NCBI RefSeq assembly: GCF_027271155.1
Contig: NZ_CP114542.1
Coordinates: 2,232,001 to 2,296,000, forward strand
Direction: 5' to 3'
Length of the DNA stretch: 64,000 bases
DNA from: Brevundimonas subvibrioides
GTDB taxonomy: Bacteria > Pseudomonadota > Alphaproteobacteria > Caulobacterales > Caulobacteraceae
A program made the position numbers and the translations under genes. This document shows positions 61,213 through 64,000 of the stretch, in pieces (position 1 is the first letter of the stretch; every line of letters starts with the position of its first letter). Below the pieces are notes generated by a model. It worked only from the letters and a program-made list of their open reading frames with translations. It ran no database searches and had not been told where the DNA came from.

Positions 61213-62616
61213 TTACCGGTTCAGGCTGAGGTGATTGATCAGGTCGACCCGGGCGATCAGGCCGACGAACCTTTCGCCGTCCAGCACGATCGCCACCCGG
61301 TCGCGGTCGAACAGGGGGATCAGGGCGTCCAGCGGCTCGGTCACCTGGACCGTGTCCAGATCACGCGTCATGGCCGAGGAGACCGGCTTGGCAAACCTCT
61401 CCTTACGCGTGATCTCGTCGGTGTTCATGATGTGGACGATGTCGCTTTCGTCCAGGATGCCGACCAGCCGGCCATCCTGGATGATCGGCAGCTGCGAGAC
61501 ATCGGCCCCGCGCATCCGCTTGAAGGCGGTGTCCAGCGTGTCGTCCGGCCCGGCCGTGACGACATCGCCCTTCTCGTATTTGCGGCTGATCAGATCCGAC
61601 AGATCGCCATGGATCACCCGCTCGCCCAGCCCCTGATCGGCCAGCCAGGCATCGTTATAGACCTTGGACAGATATTTGGCCCCCGTGTCGCAGACGAAGG
61701 TGACGCACCGTTTCGGCTCGGTCTGCTCGCGGCACCAGCGCAGGGCCGCCGCGATCAGCGTTCCCGACGACGATCCGGCCAGGATGCCCTCCTTCAGCAG
61801 CAGCTCGCGCACCGTCGCCACCGCCTCGGCATCCGGAATGGAATAGGCCTTGTCGATCAGGCTCATGTCGGCTGTGTCGGGGACGAAATTCTGCCCGATG
61901 CCCTCGACCGTATAGCTGCCCTCCGGCCCGGGTATGCCGTCGTTGACGATGCCCGCCAGAACCGATCCCACCGGGTCGGCCAGCACGATCTCGGCCTTCG
62001 AACCCTGGCTTTTCAGATATTGCGCCACGCCCGTGATCGTCCCGCCCGAGCCGATCCCGGCGACATAGGCGTCGATGTCGTGACCCATCTGCTCCCAGAT
62101 CTCGGGGCCGGTGGTCTTCACATGGGCCAGGGAGTTCGCATGGTTGTTGAACTGGTTGACGAAGAACCCGCCCGGAATCTGCTGCGCCAGCCGCTCGGCC
62201 ATGTCGGTATAGTATTCCGGATGTCCGTGCGCGACGTCCGACCGCGTCAGCCGCACATCGGCGCCCATGGCCCGCAGATGCTGGATTTTTTCCTTCGACA
62301 TCTTGTCCGGGATGACCAGCAACACCTTATAGCCCTTGGCCTGACCCACCAGCGTCAGCGCCAGACCCGTGTTTCCGGCCGTCGCCTCGACGATCGTGCC
62401 GCCGGGTTTCAGATACCCCTCCGCCTCGGCCGCCGCGATCATCGACAGGGCGATGCGGTCCTTGATCGACCCGCCCGGGTTCTGTGCCTCCAGCTTCAGG
62501 AACAGCTTGCAAGGTCCGGTGTCGATCCGCGTCACCTCCACCATCGGCGTCTTGCCGATCAGGTCCAGCAACGACCCGGTCGGCGCGCTCAGGGTCGGGT
62601 GTTCGGCAAGGGACAT
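61213..62616 (-). CDS. Cystathionine beta-synthase with CBS domain pair
   Basis: 467 aa from ATG 62616 (MSLAEHPTLSAPTG). A PLP fold type II domain (about 1-330) with the Lys in NPGGSIKDRIALSM, TSGNTG-like EATAGNTGLAL and GSGGTITG is followed by two CBS domains (about 345-465). It condenses serine with homocysteine. With the downstream lyase this makes a reverse transsulfuration pair. O-acetylserine sulfhydrylase activity is the alternative. An extension to 62730 overlaps the antitoxin promoter and is discarded. Confidence 0.92.
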   Translation of the reverse strand: MSLAEHPTLSAPTGSLLDLIGKTPMVEVTRIDTGPCKLFLKLEAQNPGGSIKDRIALSMIAAAEAEGYLKPGGTIVEATAGNTGLALTLVGQAKGYKVLLVIPDKMSKEKIQHLRAMGADVRLTRSDVAHGHPEYYTDMAERLAQQIPGGFFVNQFNNHANSLAHVKTTGPEIWEQMGHDIDAYVAGIGSGGTITGVAQYLKSQGSKAEIVLADPVGSVLAGIVNDGIPGPEGSYTVEGIGQNFVPDTADMSLIDKAYSIPDAEAVATVRELLLKEGILAGSSSGTLIAAALRWCREQTEPKRCVTFVCDTGAKYLSKVYNDAWLADQGLGERVIHGDLSDLISRKYEKGDVVTAGPDDTLDTAFKRMRGADVSQLPIIQDGRLVGILDESDIVHIMNTDEITRKERFAKPVSSAMTRDLDTVQVTEPLDALIPLFDRDRVAIVLDGERFVGLIARVDLINHLSLNR

Positions 62617-62691
62617 GATCGGGCTCCGGATTCGAGGTCGGAAGCTAGGCGTGCCGCCGTGCCCGGACAACCCGTTGCCAATGGCGTAGGT

Positions 62692-62713
62692 TATGGCTAT
62701 ATTTATGGCCATA
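62692..62713. promoter_or_regulatory. Candidate operator of the Phd/PIN toxin-antitoxin module
   Basis: TATGGCCATA (62704-62713) is a perfect palindrome, and TATGGCTATA (62692-62701) is a one-base variant placed 12 bp upstream. They lie just before the antitoxin ribosome site GGAGGG, where an autorepressor would bind. Confidence 0.55.
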
Positions 62714-62728
62714 ATTCGGAGGGTGATC

Positions 62729-62995
62729 ATGGCCAGTTATGGCGTTGCTGAAGCCAAGAACAACTTCACCCATCTGCTGGACCGGGTACAGGAAGGCGAA
62801 AGCATCACCATCACCCGGCACGGCAAACCGATCGCGGAACTGCGGGCCACGGCCAGTCCGCCCACCCCCAGGCTGACCCCGGCCGAAAAGCAGGCTTGGT
62901 ACGACGAGTTCGTCAAGCGCCGTGAAGCCCGGGCCATGTCCTCGATCGACGCCGTCGACCTCGTCCAGGCCATGCGGGACGGCGTTGCTGAGTGA
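62729..62995 (+). CDS. Phd/YefM-family antitoxin
   Basis: 88 aa from ATG 62729, which has CGGAGGG 6 bp before it. Typical N-terminal prevent-host-death fold: SYGVAEAKNNFTHLLDRVQ and ITRHGKPIAELR. The C-terminal part would neutralise the adjacent PIN toxin. An extension to 62693 adds only 12 residues. Its stop overlaps the toxin GTG as GTGA. Confidence 0.88.
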   Translation: MASYGVAEAKNNFTHLLDRVQEGESITITRHGKPIAELRATASPPTPRLTPAEKQAWYDEFVKRREARAMSSIDAVDLVQAMRDGVAE

Positions 62996-63447
62996 CGCTT
63001 TACGCCGACGCAAGTGCCATCGTCGCCACGGTGTCGAGACAGCCGAACAGTCGCCTGATCGATCCGCTCGTACGAGACCCCTTGCAAGTTCTGGTCGTCA
63101 GCGATTTTGCCTTGGCAGAAAGCGCGGCTGCATTGGCAAAGCTCGGCCGGGTCGAAGAGTGGTCCACCGCCGAGGCCGCCGGTTTTTTCGAGGAACTTGA
63201 TGCCTGGGCGACATTGCTGACTGAACGCGTTGAAATCGAGCCTTCGGATTTGGCCGACGCAAACATGTTCGTTCGAATGCCGCGGCTTTCGCTCCGCGCC
63301 CCTGACGCGATCCACATCGCCGCCGCGACGCGGCTAGAGGCGACAATACTCACGCTCGATCGCGGCATGGCGCGCGCCGCCACTGCGCTGGGCGTACCCT
63401 GCCTGAACCCCGCCGAGGCCGAAGCGCCCGGCGAACCGAAAGACTGA
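62992..63447 (+). CDS. PIN-domain toxin (VapC-like)
   Basis: 151-aa PIN-domain ribonuclease. Acidic residues in LYADASAIVATVS (Asp), DFALAESAAAL (Glu) and LRAPDAIHIAAATR (Asp) form the site, and TILTLDRGMARAA is typical of VapC proteins paired with Phd antitoxins. Starts at GTG 62992, overlapping the antitoxin stop. The stop abuts the rnr start codon, so read-through transcription into rnr is likely. Confidence 0.88.
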   Translation: MTLYADASAIVATVSRQPNSRLIDPLVRDPLQVLVVSDFALAESAAALAKLGRVEEWSTAEAAGFFEELDAWATLLTERVEIEPSDLADANMFVRMPRLSLRAPDAIHIAAATRLEATILTLDRGMARAATALGVPCLNPAEAEAPGEPKD

Positions 63448-64000
63448 ATGACCAAACCACCCAGAAAACCCGCCGCCGGATTGCCGGACGAGGCCACCCT
63501 GCTGGCCTTCCTGCGCGAGGCCGGATCGGCGGAAAAGGGCGATATCGCCCGCCACTTCGGCCTGAAGGGCGAGGATCGCCGGCGCTTGCGCGAGATGATC
63601 CGCGGCCTCGAAGCCTCCGGCAAGCTCGGCAAGCGCGGCAGGAAAGGCTTTTCCGAAGCCGGCGCCCTGCCCCCCGTCGGCGTCGCCGATGTGATCGAAA
63701 AGGACAGCGACGGCGACCTCTACGTCCGCATGGTCGAGGCCTCGCCCGACGCGCCCAAAGCCCTGCTCATCCCGGACAAGGGCAAGCCTGCCCCTGGCCT
63801 CGGGGATCGCGTGCTGGCCAAATTCGAGCTCGGCCCGAACGGCTGGGAAGCCCGGCTGATCAAGACACTCGACACGAACAACAACCGCGTCCTCGGCGTG
63901 ATCCGCAAATCCAACAAGGAGACACGGGTCGAGCCGGTCGACCGGCGCTCGAAGGACGTGCTGATCGTGTCGGCGCTCCAGGCCGCCGATCTGCGCGACG
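63448..64000 (+). CDS. rnr: Ribonuclease R, N-terminal part (cut by window edge)
   Basis: An open frame starts at ATG 63448, directly after the PIN toxin stop, and runs past the end of the window: 184 residues are visible. It begins MTKPPRKPAAGLPDEATLLA; a winged helix (about 15-70, GDIARHFGLKGEDRRRLREM) and cold-shock-like beta regions (GDRVLAKFELGPNGWEARLI, NRVLGVIRKSNKET) match the N-terminus of RNase R. The catalytic RNB domain lies beyond the edge. It degrades structured RNA 3' to 5'. Confidence 0.85.
   Translation, partial: MTKPPRKPAAGLPDEATLLAFLREAGSAEKGDIARHFGLKGEDRRRLREMIRGLEASGKLGKRGRKGFSEAGALPPVGVADVIEKDSDGDLYVRMVEASPDAPKALLIPDKGKPAPGLGDRVLAKFELGPNGWEARLIKTLDTNNNRVLGVIRKSNKETRVEPVDRRSKDVLIVSALQAADLRD

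Overview
The window looks like a chromosomal segment of a high-GC alphaproteobacterium of the Caulobacterales, most likely a Brevundimonas-type organism. The inference rests on very G+C-rich codon use, the gene order phoR-pstCAB-phoU-phoB, an isocitrate lyase gene divergent from an XRE/short-chain-acyl regulator, a DUF3126 gene, and a TonB-receptor-based sugar locus. No rRNA or tRNA gene is visible, so the genus is not proven. The window is densely coding (about 63 protein genes), with no phage, insertion sequence or CRISPR array.

Layout. 0-9.3 kb: an SDR with a membrane tail, hslO (Hsp33), then the phosphate-starvation operon read leftwards (phoR, pstC, pstA, pstB, phoU, phoB), with a candidate Pho box before pstC and a +1 frameshift inside pstA. 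9.4-16.7 kb: an MHYT hybrid histidine kinase; aceA with a small downstream gene and its divergent regulator, which share a control region with two 25-bp-spaced operator-like repeats; a WYL regulator facing a 74-aa gene; a DUF1801 protein. 16.7-22.4 kb: acyltransferase, a structured tandem repeat, lytic transglycosylase, a long palindrome, cysS, folE and an orphan exbD. 22.4-33.3 kb: carbohydrate island. uxaC-uxuB (hexuronate) lie beside a TonB receptor, LacI regulator, MFS permease, ROK fructokinase and amylosucrase-family enzyme. The last five form a sucrose (sux-type) system, tied together by an identical 14-bp palindrome before the receptor and before the amylosucrase.

33.3-41.9 kb: CaiB-type CoA transferase; a tightly packed guaB - MAPEG - RsmB-like - nucleosidase - guaA run (GMP synthesis plus nucleoside salvage and rRNA methylation); DUF2061 protein; rlmE; cyclophilin. 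41.9-54.8 kb: lipoprotein, ICMT-like membrane enzyme, M28 peptidase, ligA, aldo/keto reductase, a VapBC module, aminopeptidase P, prmA, an Ala/Lys/Pro histone-H1-like protein, DUF3126, cysE, NUDIX, nitroreductase, small secreted protein. 54.8-64 kb: methyltransferase, DUF817 membrane protein and a HEPN-like hypothetical in one overlapping unit; queF; a second palindromic element; nitronate monooxygenase-like enzyme; two fasciclin proteins; a CBS/gamma-lyase pair for reverse transsulfuration; a Phd/PIN toxin-antitoxin pair; and the start of rnr, cut by the window edge.

Most of this is ordinary housekeeping. The points most worth a second look are the pstA frameshift, the sucrose regulon with its repeated operator, the covarying hairpin repeat near 17.8-18.0 kb, the histone-like low-complexity protein, and the HEPN-like gene. 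I did not find a convincing wholly new multi-gene system.
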